From: Membranipora membranacea
Taxonomy: Eukaryota > Bryozoa > Gymnolaemata > Cheilostomatida > Membraniporidae
DNA length: 64,000 nucleotides
Direction of reading: 5' to 3'
Assembly: GCA_914767715.1 (NCBI GenBank)
Contig: OU612067.1
Location: 16,621,001 to 16,685,000, forward strand
The translations under genes and the position numbers were made by a program. The notes beneath the pieces were generated by a model that was not told the origin of the DNA, searched no databases, and saw only the letters and a list, made by a program, of their open reading frames with translations. Position 1 is the stretch's first letter; each line of letters opens with the position of its first letter. Below are positions 49,955 to 59,720 of this stretch, piece after piece.

Positions 49955-50460
49955 AATAAATCTAGTCACGCCTCAGCCACCATCCTACAATGCTATAACT
50001 GCAAGCCAAAATTACGATATCCACGGTCCACACACAAACACTAAAACCAAGATGACAATAACTTCAGAAAATCTTCAGAAATCAAGAGCACCGCTTTTAA
50101 GATGGAGGTGATTATTGTGATGAATATGATGGCGACCTTATTTTGACTAAGAAATCTACAATCACACACAGTGTTTTAAGAAGGGACATAATCGATTCAC
50201 TACAGTCATTAGAGTGCGATGACTGTAGTGATGGATCAGTAACAGCAACCCATCAGTGAGCGTTCATGTCCAATCAAATCTGTCATCAAGTTCGGAACAA
50301 AATTCATCCATGAAAATTGCTGGCAAATATTGATGACCGAGAATATGAGACCGAATGAATGTGTCTTTCAGTGATTGATATGTTTTTCTGCTGTGTATGT
50401 TGTTGAACTTATTGGGGTTCTGGTGTTATTGCCCTTTCATTCGCATTAATTTCAACGTAA
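49955..50460 (+). pseudogene. Decayed CD225/dispanin copy
   Basis: PQPPSYNAITASQNYD at the start, GDYCDEYDGD-like and KKSTITH words, VHVQSNLSSSSEQ, then DREYET..MCLSVIDMFFCC follow the order of copy 3 (58428), but in different frames and broken by stop codons. The second helix begins but no splice donor or second exon is evident. I describe it as broken and give no repaired reading. Confidence 0.75.
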
Positions 50461-50884
50461 CCGACCTATCTCATTGCAATATATTGCAGATCAAGAATCT
50501 TTTGGGTCTGCATTTGGATTTGACTCTATCCATAAACGCAGGCTGAGAGCAAGTGGGAGAAAATTCAAATCAGGATTAGATTTTAACTTAAGGGAAATCT
50601 ACATTGTCAACCCGCAAGCAAGTTAACACTGGATTTTAAAATAAGCAGTTCCTATTTTCAAAAATTCCTAGGTCGATACATCATGAACAACAAGCCTGCA
50701 TTGAGGTCTCCATCACCTAAGCTCAACAAACCAAAATAAAATGTACATATGTAACATATGTAACGAGAAAAAGGAGAGGCAAGCTGATCACACAAATAGC
50801 AGGATCTATGAGTATTGCTGTTAAATTCCTTCCATCGCTATGTGATTTTTAAAAACCGAAACTTGGATAAGTTAACTTCATCAT

Positions 50885-51039
50885 TTGACACGAGGTATTT
50901 ATGTAAAGTTGGATCCCATGTAAATTGATACTAGGTTGTTTTTATCATCGAATTTAAAACTAAGTTTGAGGGTGTATGTGTGCGTTGGCTGGCCTTGTCA
51001 CGATGCCACTTGTTTTGATTTGGCTGCGTGACAAGGCTA
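50885..51039 (+). repeat. Stray copy of CD225 upstream sequence with H2 hairpin copy 4
   Basis: GAGGTATTTATGTAAAGTTG, TTGATACTAGGTTG, CATCGAA..AAACTAAGT and GAGGGTGT follow the same order as 45775-45862 upstream of copy 1. An H2 hairpin (GGCCTTGTCACGATGCCA, GGCTGCGTGACAAGGCTA, 50990-51039) then lies in the matching position. Confidence 0.65.
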
Positions 51040-51135
51040 TGTGCAATGACTATGAATACTTTACAGGAACAACATTCCAATCAATTTCAGTTAATTGGCT
51101 CTTCAACTAAGATGATGAATAAAAATTGGAACAGT

Positions 51136-51788
51136 TTTTAAAGACTTAGTTTGAGGCTGCTCTTTTGTATTACATCTTATTCTCCATATTTTATTCTATC
51201 ATGTGATTGACTGATTCCAGTTTTAGAATCCAAATATTGAGGAAGTTATGGCCTCTCAAACTTCCAAGGTGACGGCAATCTATCGGCAGTCAGAATCAGC
51301 CGGCAATCCCTATGGTACGTCACAGCCATCATACTTATCACGATACACTAATAAATATGTTGATGATCAAAATGTTCAGATATGTACGGTCTTGAACCCA
51401 GGGCCAAATGACTTTGCAGGCAACGCCGCTAACTCTGAGCTATATTGCCTGGCCATTGCCTATAGGCTTACCTAGTTGGTCCAAGTGGCTCGATGATGGT
51501 AGCGTCGTTGCCTATAGGTATGTGGTCCCGGGTTTGATTGCCACCCAGGTCTGAATTTTGATCATCATCTTATGTGTGTGATGGGCCACACATGTCTATG
51601 GTTGTGACGTACTCCAGGGTAAACATCCGCTTATTCCCAATGCTGATTGAAGGCAATCACCCTGGAAGCTTGAGAGGCCATAACTTCCTCAATATCTGGA
51701 TTCTAAAGCTGAAAATGGCTCACATGATAGAATGAAATATCGAGAATAAGATGTGATACAAAAGAGCAGCCTCAAACTAAGTCTTTAA
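51136..51788. mobile_element. Inverted repeat with ~140-bp arms around a SINE
   Basis: Arms about 51136-51280 and 51650-51788 are inverted copies (TTAAAGACTTAGTTTGAGGC, CTATCATGTGA, AATATTGAGGAAGTTATGGC). The loop holds a tRNA-like head near 51480. Each arm reads, after an AG, into an ATG frame: the left reads MASQTSKVTAIYRQSESAGN and the right starts MASQAS. It is either a foldback element or an inverted duplication of a gene's first exon. Confidence 0.65.
51477..51650 (+). repeat. tRNA-derived SINE (type e)
   Basis: GGTCCAAGTGGCTCGATGAT (box A region) and GTCCCGGGTTTGATTGCC (box B) are spaced as in a tRNA. The 3' body is GTGATGGGCCACACATG..GACGTACTCCAGGG. Confidence 0.5.
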
Positions 51789-51912
51789 TTGATGAAATTG
51801 TGACGCCAAAAACTGTCGATACAAAGTAAAATGATAAAATACTGGCGCAACCTTCATCCTAGGCAGCTCCTTGGGCATGAGAAATACTGTGTGTATGCAC
51901 AACCCATATGCA

Positions 51913-52030
51913 GATCAAGTTTAATCCAATTGCCTGCATTCCAGTTGCTCCCTTCCACTGGAAATGCCTGCGGCGTGGCCAGTGGATCGGGAGAAACTCG
52001 GAATGTAGGAAAATGGACCAAACTTGGTCT
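51913..52030. repeat. Hairpin repeat, family H1 copy 4
   Basis: GATCAAGTTTAATCC..TTGCCTGCATTCC at the left and CGGAATGTAGGAAAATGGAC..ACTTGGTC at the right, around CCACTGG..CCAGTGG. Confidence 0.75.
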
Positions 52031-52035
52031 ACATA

Positions 52036-52090
52036 TGCAGTATAAAATCCCCCTCTGCCTCTTCGATATAAAGTGTAGCCAGATTTCTGG
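52036..52090 (-). repeat. SINE fragment (type b), copy 3
   Basis: On the minus strand TCTGGCTACACTTTATATCG, then AAGAGGCAGAGGGGG, matches 16500-16540. Only the end is present. Confidence 0.5.
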
Positions 52091-52554
52091 CTGTCAAGAG
52101 AAGGGCGTGGCTTGAGTTCAACGGGTAGAGGGGCTAACGCTCTCCGCATTGAAGACTAAAACTTAACATGCAGAGGGTATGCATTCTTCAGAACTTTCTA
52201 CACTTCATATGAGCATAAGGCTGAAGAAAACAGATAATCCAGAAATCTGGCACATTGGAACAGAACAAAAAAAAAAAACTCCGGAGGATGTGTGCATATA
52301 CAAGAATTTGAGTCAACAGTGTATGGAACTGTATTCGTTTGTGTGCCCTCCAGTGAATGGTTCTTGAAATGGGGGTGCTCTGTTAGGAATGAGGTTTTGA
52401 TAGGTTTTTGTCGCATCGATAAGTATATTGAAACTAACACAAGTGAAGACCAGGGAGTTTGGGACATCTCCAAATAATATATGTCGCACATATTCGCCCT
52501 CAACATTTCTAACTAAATGTGGAATCCAATTTAACAATGAAATGTTGACCTTTG

Positions 52555-52755
52555 CAGGCCCGTAGTTCTAGGGGAGGCAGGGAGGCACTACCTCCCCTAG
52601 AAAGCTAAATACAGTGGCCTAAAAACAATATAATTGAATAATCCATGTCTGATTTATTATGTGTCTCGTATTGCTGGAGAAGGAGCTTACTGGTGATGCT
52701 TCTGTCTCGCCTCTGACTTTTGCCTCCCCTACCATGTTTTCTAGACTACGGCACT
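52555..52755. mobile_element. ~200-bp MITE (GCCTCCCCTA family)
   Basis: GGCCCGTAGTTCTAGGGGAG at the left pairs with GCCTCCCCTACC..TCTAGACTACGGCAC at the right. The right half matches 6456-6520. Confidence 0.65.
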
Positions 52756-53031
52756 GCTTTATATATACACCGTCAACATTTTATTTGGCGCACAATTTCA
52801 TCCTGGAAGGATGTTTTTTATAACGTGGCAAAGAAATTACGGAAAAAGTTGAGGGAAAATAAAGAGAAAAGATGATAACGTGTTGTATTTAGAGGATTGA
52901 TTGGTATAACATAATGCAATGTCTTCACAAGAAGACAGAGACTCACAGTTTGTAAAAATACATGAAGCCAAAATCAAAATAGTAAAATTGAACATGATTA
53001 TGAGTGGAGGGACATGGAGATTTCTTTGATT
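52756..53031. other. Downstream region of CD225 copy 2
   Basis: No repeat recognised. A minus-strand AATAAA (TTTATT at 52780-52785) lies about 250 bases past the stop and may be the polyadenylation signal. Confidence 0.35.
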
Positions 53032-54638
53032 CTAGAAGCTGGATAGTCCAATTTCTTCCCTGTATGATGTGAATAACACTATCGCAATGATGATTCCAGT
53101 TATCATCGAGATGATATTCCATCCAAGAGTTACTCGGCCAAGGATTCTCGATCTTCTTGCATCACCTATTCAAGGAGAACAAAAAATATGTCAGGGAAAT
53201 CCATCAGCAACAGCACAGTTTGTATGTATGCGATAATTAATAATAATGTATATGTTATATAATACATTTATTGTCAGCAACAATTCATCATTTCTAATGT
53301 TTTTCATAATATTATTATTTTATTTGTTATTTTATTCGAATGTAAATTGATATTTTAGAGACAGGTGGAGCTCCTCGGTGAACAATTTGATTGTACTTAG
53401 TGAGATTCAAGTGGGGAAAATTGTAGAACAGTATGAAAATGCGACTCCAAATGAGGAGGGCGACTCCAAATTATTAGACACTGAAGTGAAGCTGTTTGTG
53501 AACTCTGGCTTCAAGCATTAGCAGGTATATATAAGTCTTATCTCAAAGTCTCCTTCAAAACAGAAAGGGGCCTTAGAGATAAGGCTAGGCCCTGTTTATG
53601 ACTCAACAGAGGGTGGGCTGCCCCTAAAGAAGGACGCAAGTTGCCTGAATTTGAATATAAATATAAAGTGAACATTTTAATACCTGATTGAACCAGATGG
53701 CGGGTGACATATGACAGCATTAGGCCAATCATTCCACCGATCAAATTGCAGCAACACAAAGTAAACACAGAGAGACACATGTAGTCATTTCCGTATTTCC
53801 CATCTGGATTGTCGATATATGTGACAGGTGCTTGGTCAGGGTGATAGGTCACCCTTGTCACCCGTCCAAACTGTTCAACCTGCATAGCGTTGTCATGGCG
53901 TGCACCGCGGTCAGCGCTTGTCGAGGGTTTTTCTTGACAGCTATAGTCATACTGGTCGTCTGCTGGGTGGGCTACTTGAGGTGTCAGAAGATGAAGGGGA
54001 GGGTAGGGCGGGCCGGACATGTGTCTGTATTCTGGGCGGAGTTTACCATTTAAATATGGTCCGTTCAATGGTGAAGGTGCCGGTGGAACATAGTATTTCC
54101 CTTTAGCTACACTTTGTGAACTTGATGGCAGATTTGATTGGAAATGAACGCGCACTGGTTGGTCAGCTACTTCTAGACCATCATCATCATCATAGTCATA
54201 GTCATTGTAGTTTTGTTGGTTGTAGAGATGTGATGAATTTGATTTTTTTTTGGATTTTTGCTGTTTTCGATCGTACCCCTTTTCGTACTGTTGGGATGAC
54301 TCCATGTCCCAATGGTCTTCATCGTATACTTGCTCATCATAGCAGAGGCCATCATACTCATCTCCATAATCACCCCTATTATATCTAGGTTGCTCACTTT
54401 GCTGTCTCATACGATTGTCATCACCTCTGTTCGACCTTGAGAGATTTCTTCTTTTGGATTTGTTAGCTTTTTGTGCACTTCCTGATTGTCTCCTCCTGCG
54501 ATCTTCGTCAAACTCACAGTCACCATCTGAGCTTGTATAATCGGAGAGATGATAGTTGTGCTGTGTTGGGTGGTGGTAACTTTGGCTGCTGGATGTGGCA
54601 GCATTGTAGGATGGCGGTAGAGGTTCACCGTGATCCAT
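53032..54638 (-). CDS. CD225/dispanin family membrane protein, copy 2
   Basis: Two coding exons, 54638-53684 and 53165-53032 (TAG), give 362 residues. The ATG again lies five bases after an acceptor (ATTTTACAG). It starts MDHGEPLPPSYNAATSS, with a single PPSY. The middle has a charged module (SSQQYEKGYDRKQQKSKKK, then a run of D and Y) found in copy 3 but not copy 1. The rest (VHFQSNLPSSSQS, KLRPEYRHMSGPPYPPLHL, VTRVTYHPDQ) nearly matches copy 1. CD225 domain: FTLCCCNLIGGMIGLMLSY, loop SGDARRSRILGR, then LGWNIISM. The intron interrupts the glycine codon before DAR, as in the other copies. Predicted as a dually palmitoylated, PPxY-bearing endomembrane protein; function unknown. It is on the opposite strand to copies 1 and 3. 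Confidence 0.9.
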
Positions 54639-54761
54639 TTAATCTGTAAAATAACCATGTACGGTTATATTTTGATATTTTTCTCAGATTATGCATCACT
54701 TGTATATATAATAAAATAGTATCGTTGTAATGCCCTAGGTGAGAAGACGTTAGTCGGAGTT

Positions 54762-55642
54762 CAGTTTAGCTAGTTCAGGGGTGACTGAATGTTAGCTACC
54801 ATGGCTAGCTTAGGTAGGAGTCTTTATATAATAAAGAGGGTGAGAAAATATAGGACAACTTTAAAGTTAGCTATCCAATAAATGACGAATTCACCATCTC
54901 CTCATGCTTGGCTTATAAAATGTATTGTAACGTTTACTGTGTGGTGATTGGGGTTTATTAGGGGAAGCATTACAGGATCATGTAGATTTGTAATAACTCA
55001 TTAGCCTCTTAAATGCACACAGTAAGTAACGTCAGCTAATTTAAAGTTAAGCTGAATGTTTTGTGTGTGACAATCCGCCATGAGCTAATAGCCAGGTGGC
55101 GATCTGCTCCCAAGGAGCTCATGGCAAAGAGTAAATCATTATAGTACATTTAGATGCAATTAAACAATGAACGAAGCTTTAACTATGCACTATGGCAAGC
55201 TTCCACATTAGATAGCTAGAGAATATGTTTATGTGATTAATCATATTTATCAGTGATGAACTGCCGTTTGCTGACCATTACATGTATATTGCTCCTTTAA
55301 AACTTTGATTTTTTTTCATACCCTTTCCTCACTGCACATATTCCATAGCCTAGAACTTTTAGGACTCTTAGTATTTTGCAGAGACGGCATGGCCAAAGAG
55401 TAAAAGACTCCTTGGTCAAGACATGTCATCACTCAGAAAATATCGAATGAAGTATGGTTACAGTGCTGGTTTGAATACCCCAGAGGACTAAAACACTTGT
55501 AGGCGGAATAAATTTTCATATCACGCATGCTTGAAATGCTAGCCAACATTTACTCATCTTCTAAACTTTGTAAAGACTCCTACCTAAGCTAGGCAAAATA
55601 TTTTGCTAGCTAACATTACGCCACTCTTAAACTAGCTAAACT
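54762..55642. mobile_element. Inverted-repeat element upstream of CD225 copy 2
   Basis: The left arm (54762-54835: CAGTTTAGCTAGTT, GAATGTTAGCTA, CTAGCTTAGGTAGGAGTCTT) and right arm (55571-55642) are inverted, enclosing ~735 bp with no coding frame. The right-arm words recur at 46118-46170 in the matching intron of copy 1. Confidence 0.65.
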
Positions 55643-55702
55643 AAGCTGTAGCCAAGATTTACTCCTCTAAGGCTATTGGTATGTAGCTCATCACTCACTC
55701 AC

Positions 55703-55990
55703 CTTACAATTAAAGTGGATATCTCGCTTGTCAGCAATAAGAAAAGTGGTATTTCTTCTCTTTTTCCTTTAGCTTTTGGGGAGCTGATATAGCTAGCTGT
55801 AAATCTTAGGCAGGCAGAGAAGCAAAGTTCACCTTAGTCTCAGAGCCAATAAAGTCTGATTGTCAACTTTTTTGTTGTTGTAAAGATGCACACATATATG
55901 ACCCTGTAGTTGTACTGTGTTGCATGAACTAGTAAAAACAAACATAAAACTTCACACATGAATACCTCATGTCAAACCACGAGGTCAATG
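55703..55990 (-). promoter_or_regulatory. 5' leader exon and upstream region of CD225 copy 2
   Basis: On the minus strand a block with AATACCACTTTTCTTATTGC and TGACAAGCGAGATATCCA ends AATTGTAAG|GTGAGTGAG at 55703, matching the leader exon and donor at 46085. Further out (55945-55980) ATGAATACCTCATGTCAAAC is the inverse of the sequence near 45765-45790. Confidence 0.6.
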
Positions 55991-56809
55991 TATCAAAGTT
56001 TTGGTTTCGGTTATCAGTTTTGAGTGTCGGATCCGGTTGTGTGCTCAGCTTGCATCATCTTTTTTTGTGAATAACAGCGTATTTACTGAAATGTTTCACA
56101 ACATGATATGATAAGAGCTGTATGTTAAAAATGTTGCTATCTTATAGCCGACCGATTGATAGCGCTAGTTCTTAGAATTCGGGTTTGTATTTTTAAGGTA
56201 GCTCAGAGTAAGCCATAGACTTAAAGACTATGGAGAAAGCACATGATTTCTTAATTCTTAGTTGTGCCAGGAAGACAAGCTTAGACTATTCATTTGTGTA
56301 CCAGTTCACCTCTTCTCCAGCCTGAATTGACAGAGGGAACTGCGAAGGACTCTGCTGCTTTCGCTCCTTCAGCTGCTGCTTTTGCTTTGAGGCATTATCA
56401 CTCTTTAGCCTTTAAACTCGGACAGACCTTGCATTTCAACCAACTCTTTCAAACAACACGTAACGTAATCACTAGCGAATTAATAACATAGATCTAATGT
56501 CTCAGTAATGAGACCTATTTTCATACTCAAAATATATTATAAAAGAATGGAGTTGAAGAATTGTATATATTCAGGAAGCAGTCATGGTGGGTATCAACTT
56601 TATGCTAAAATATGTAAATACAGAAATCTACTGAAAATCCGTTCAGGAGGACATGTTTCCTCATACTTTTAAGCATTAGAAATTATGCCTATCCAAATGC
56701 TGTTTTGTTATCGATTACCCTTGTTATCTATAAATTCTCTTAATTCAGCAGAGATATCTCCGAATTTGCTCCACTATAATAATACAAGGTCAAATTTTTT
56801 AATATTCAC

Positions 56810-57090
56810 CTATAAGGGCCAACAGCTGCTGAGGGGAACAGTCCCTGTTGACAGAAGGTGTAGCCCTGTTCAACGGGTACCTTCTTGGGAGTGAGGGGTG
56901 CAGCCTCCCAGTCCTCCGGGGCGGTTGGCTGGCGCTCTGTAGCGTGGGAGCGATGGATTGGGGGTATGAGGGGTTCTTGCTGGGCTTCGATGCATGGGTA
57001 GGGTAGCTGGGGTCCCTTCTAATCAGGCGGTCACCTCTCTGGTCTGTGGCTTCTTGGACACGGGCTACCTGACTGCGCCGCTGCATATTC
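56810..57090. other. GC-rich island of unknown origin
   Basis: About 280 bp is clearly richer in G and C than everything around it. The minus strand is open for 95 codons (Arg/Pro/Ser-rich, RRDPSYPTHASKPSKNPSYP). It may be a fragment of a retrotransposon or other imported repeat. I recognise no domain. Confidence 0.35.
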
Positions 57091-58427
57091 TATACATCAT
57101 GCAAATAATCATTTTATTATTACAAAATAAAGCAGAAACCGAAAAAAAAATGGGACACAAACCTACAAAAAGAGCAATCTAGCACTGATATATCCTGTAT
57201 ATTGGACATAGGTGATATGATGAGTCTCAATTTGGCAAATAGTAGTATTCTAGTATTATGATGACTATCCTAATACTCATGATATAAATTTTTATTTTCC
57301 AGCCTCATACTGTATTTCTTTATTATGTCTCATATCATGTTTGTAAAAACTGTTTTGTGGATTATTATATCAATAAAGAGCTCATCATCGAAGGATCATC
57401 ACAAGCTGGCAGCACAACTGAACCGGATTCAACATTAGTGTTGTTGATGAATATGACTAATTGTATGAAATTTCCTCATGTTGCAATTTGTTTTTAAAAG
57501 CGAAAGAATTTTGATGATTCGAATACTTGACATGACATGTGTCATTAATTATAACAAATTTATATCAATTGTGTTGATCATCAAAACAATCAACAAAAAA
57601 TAGTATAGTTTTGTGTTTACAGAGAAACTTCTTCAATCATTTCAACTCAACTGCTCTGCAAGAAAGGAGTCTAAGTAAGAACCAACACAATTCAGTTTGT
57701 CTGTCTGTTCGTCTGTGTAGGATATCCGTATATCATATTTTTGACACGCAGTGTATCAAGTCATAAGGTAAGTGGTGGAACCAGCAGCATTGTAACCATT
57801 TGCCATGACATCAAACAAGAGGGCAGGGGTGAGGGGAGGTGTCTCATATGTGTAGTCTTCGTGGCGCAGTACTACATAAGGTAAGCTGGAGAGCCAACAT
57901 TGTAGCCATTTGCCGTGATATCTAACCTATGTATTATTAGACTGGGGGGGGGGGGGGAGAAAAGGGGGGGGGATGTCTTTTACATGTAGTCACTGCTCTG
58001 CTACGCTGTACTACCAGGATTCTTTGAAGAGTTGCATTAAGTAAGAAGGCGAGGAGAGAGTTTCTTATAGTAGCGGTTCCATTTCTGTTATTTTGGGAGG
58101 GATACTTCATTTGAAAACTGCTGATATTACTATCTGATCTTTTGTTGCTGAGATGAGCCAGACCTGCCAGAGGTATTGTGCCAGACTTGCCAGTGGTCTT
58201 GTTCACGATTCGGGTATTGCCTGATGCAACTACAATATCTTCCAAGTGAGAAAGATTGAAATAAATCTGCCTGATTTGGTCTCATTATCCTTCTCGTTGC
58301 AAAAATCCCAAATTATATATCGATATACTTTCAAAGCATTTGTACTTTGACAATGGTTAAATGCCTGCACACCATGTGAAATACGCTGCTTAAATGAAAT
58401 TTCCCCTGATGGTTATTTTCAGGTTGA
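57091..58427. other. Upstream region of CD225 copy 3
   Basis: AT-rich with a homopolymer G block at 57943-57971. Two direct copies of a donor-like segment, ATAAGGTAAG..AACCATTTGCCRTGATATC-type, start near 57763 and 57857. The first may end a leader exon (TCATAAG|GTAAG), as in the other copies. Confidence 0.35.
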
Positions 58428-59720
58428 ATGGATCACAGCGAGCCTCCGCCACCACCCTATAATGCTGTAATTGCTGGCCAACATTACGACAACAACACGC
58501 AACATAAAAAGCAAGATGTGAATAATTCGAGACAGCAAAAGCACCATGATGGAAGTGGTAACCATGGTGAATATGATGGGAACAGCTGTGACAAAGAAAT
58601 CTACAATCAAGATCAACTTGAGAGATCGCCACAGTACAAGACCGGGTACGACCAGAAACAGCAGAAACCCAAAAAGTCCCACTCCCCGAAGACATATAAT
58701 CACAACAACCAACCAAATAATACTGACGATGACGGTGCAATAGTAACAGCTGACCCTACAGTGGGCGTTCGTTTCCAATCTAATCCGCCATCAATGTCGC
58801 TTAATGCAGTCAAGGGAGACTACTCTATTCCAGCAGCACCAGTGCCATCAGACACTCCATTCCTCAACGGCAACTTGCACCCACAAAATGGGCATACACA
58901 TTACCTAGACTCTGATCACAGGGAACCGAAATGGCTGGCCAATATCGATGACCCAGAATATGGAACAGATTGGATGTGTCTTTCAATGATTAATGCGTTT
59001 CTCTGCTTTGTATTTTTTGGATTAGTCGGAGTTATACTCTCATATATCACACGACATATGATCAGAACAGGTACCATTACTAAAGCTTTACATTGTCCTT
59101 TCATCAACTGGTCATCGTCAATATTCACGTTCACCCAAATGATCTCAGTACAATATATTGAGACTCAAGACTATTTTTGGTCATCATTTGGAGTTCCCTT
59201 TCTCCGCTGACGCAGATATACAACATACAGTAGTGCGCATACCACTGCACAACACACAGGTCTGAGGCCGGGTTATCTAGTAAGATCACACATCCGAATC
59301 AAGTTTAAATTCAAATTTAGAAGTTTATCTATAGTCTCCCCTCCCCCTCATTCGTACCTGCTAATATTGGATTTGGATTATCAAATCAAGTAATTCCGAT
59401 TTCCAAAACATACCTAGGTCGATAAACTTAGTCTTGTCAACGGCCAGTTTTCTTAGCGGCTTGACAAGGGTACAATGGGACAATAAAAATCGGACACACA
59501 TATCTTTATTGTGCTTACTATCTTTACTCACACACACTTGAGCATAAATTTTAATTTTTCCTGAAGATTTTTTGCTCTCTGACAATTATTCATTTTATAT
59601 TTAACAGGAAAGGCCAGAAAATCCAGAATATTAGGCCGAGTGACTCTAGGATGGAATATCTGCTCGATGTGTACTATGGTGATCACCTTAATCATTCTTA
59701 TACTATTAGTATATGTATGA
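58428..59720 (+). CDS. CD225/dispanin family membrane protein, copy 3
   Basis: Two coding exons, 58428-59070 and 59608-59720 (TGA), give 251 residues, the shortest copy. The ATG lies five bases after TTATTTTCAG. It starts MDHSEPPPPPYNAVIAGQHY with a PPPY motif, then a charged module (QYKTGYDQKQQKPKK) shared with copy 2. It keeps VGVRFQSNPPS and TPFLNGNLHP but lacks the SGPPYPPLHL and VTYHPDQ blocks. CD225 domain: LSMINAFLCFVFFGLVGVIL, loop RTGKARKSRILGR, then LGWNICSMCTM. Helix 1 has only one cysteine where copies 1 and 2 have CCC, and the conserved Gly-Asp of the loop is Gly-Lys. Probable membrane topology is unchanged, but lipidation may differ. AATAAA at 59758. Confidence 0.88.
59429..59470. 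repeat. Short hairpin repeat, family H2 copy 5 (diverged)
   Basis: TAGTCTTGTCAACGGCCA and TAGCGGCTTGACAAGGG are inverted ends. It lies in the intron of CD225 copy 3. Confidence 0.55.

Noticed and set aside
57937-58245. 102-codon minus-strand frame starting MEDIVVASGN
   Set aside because: No splice context links it to anything, its end is a G/C homopolymer, and the other CD225 loci have nothing like it. Probably chance.
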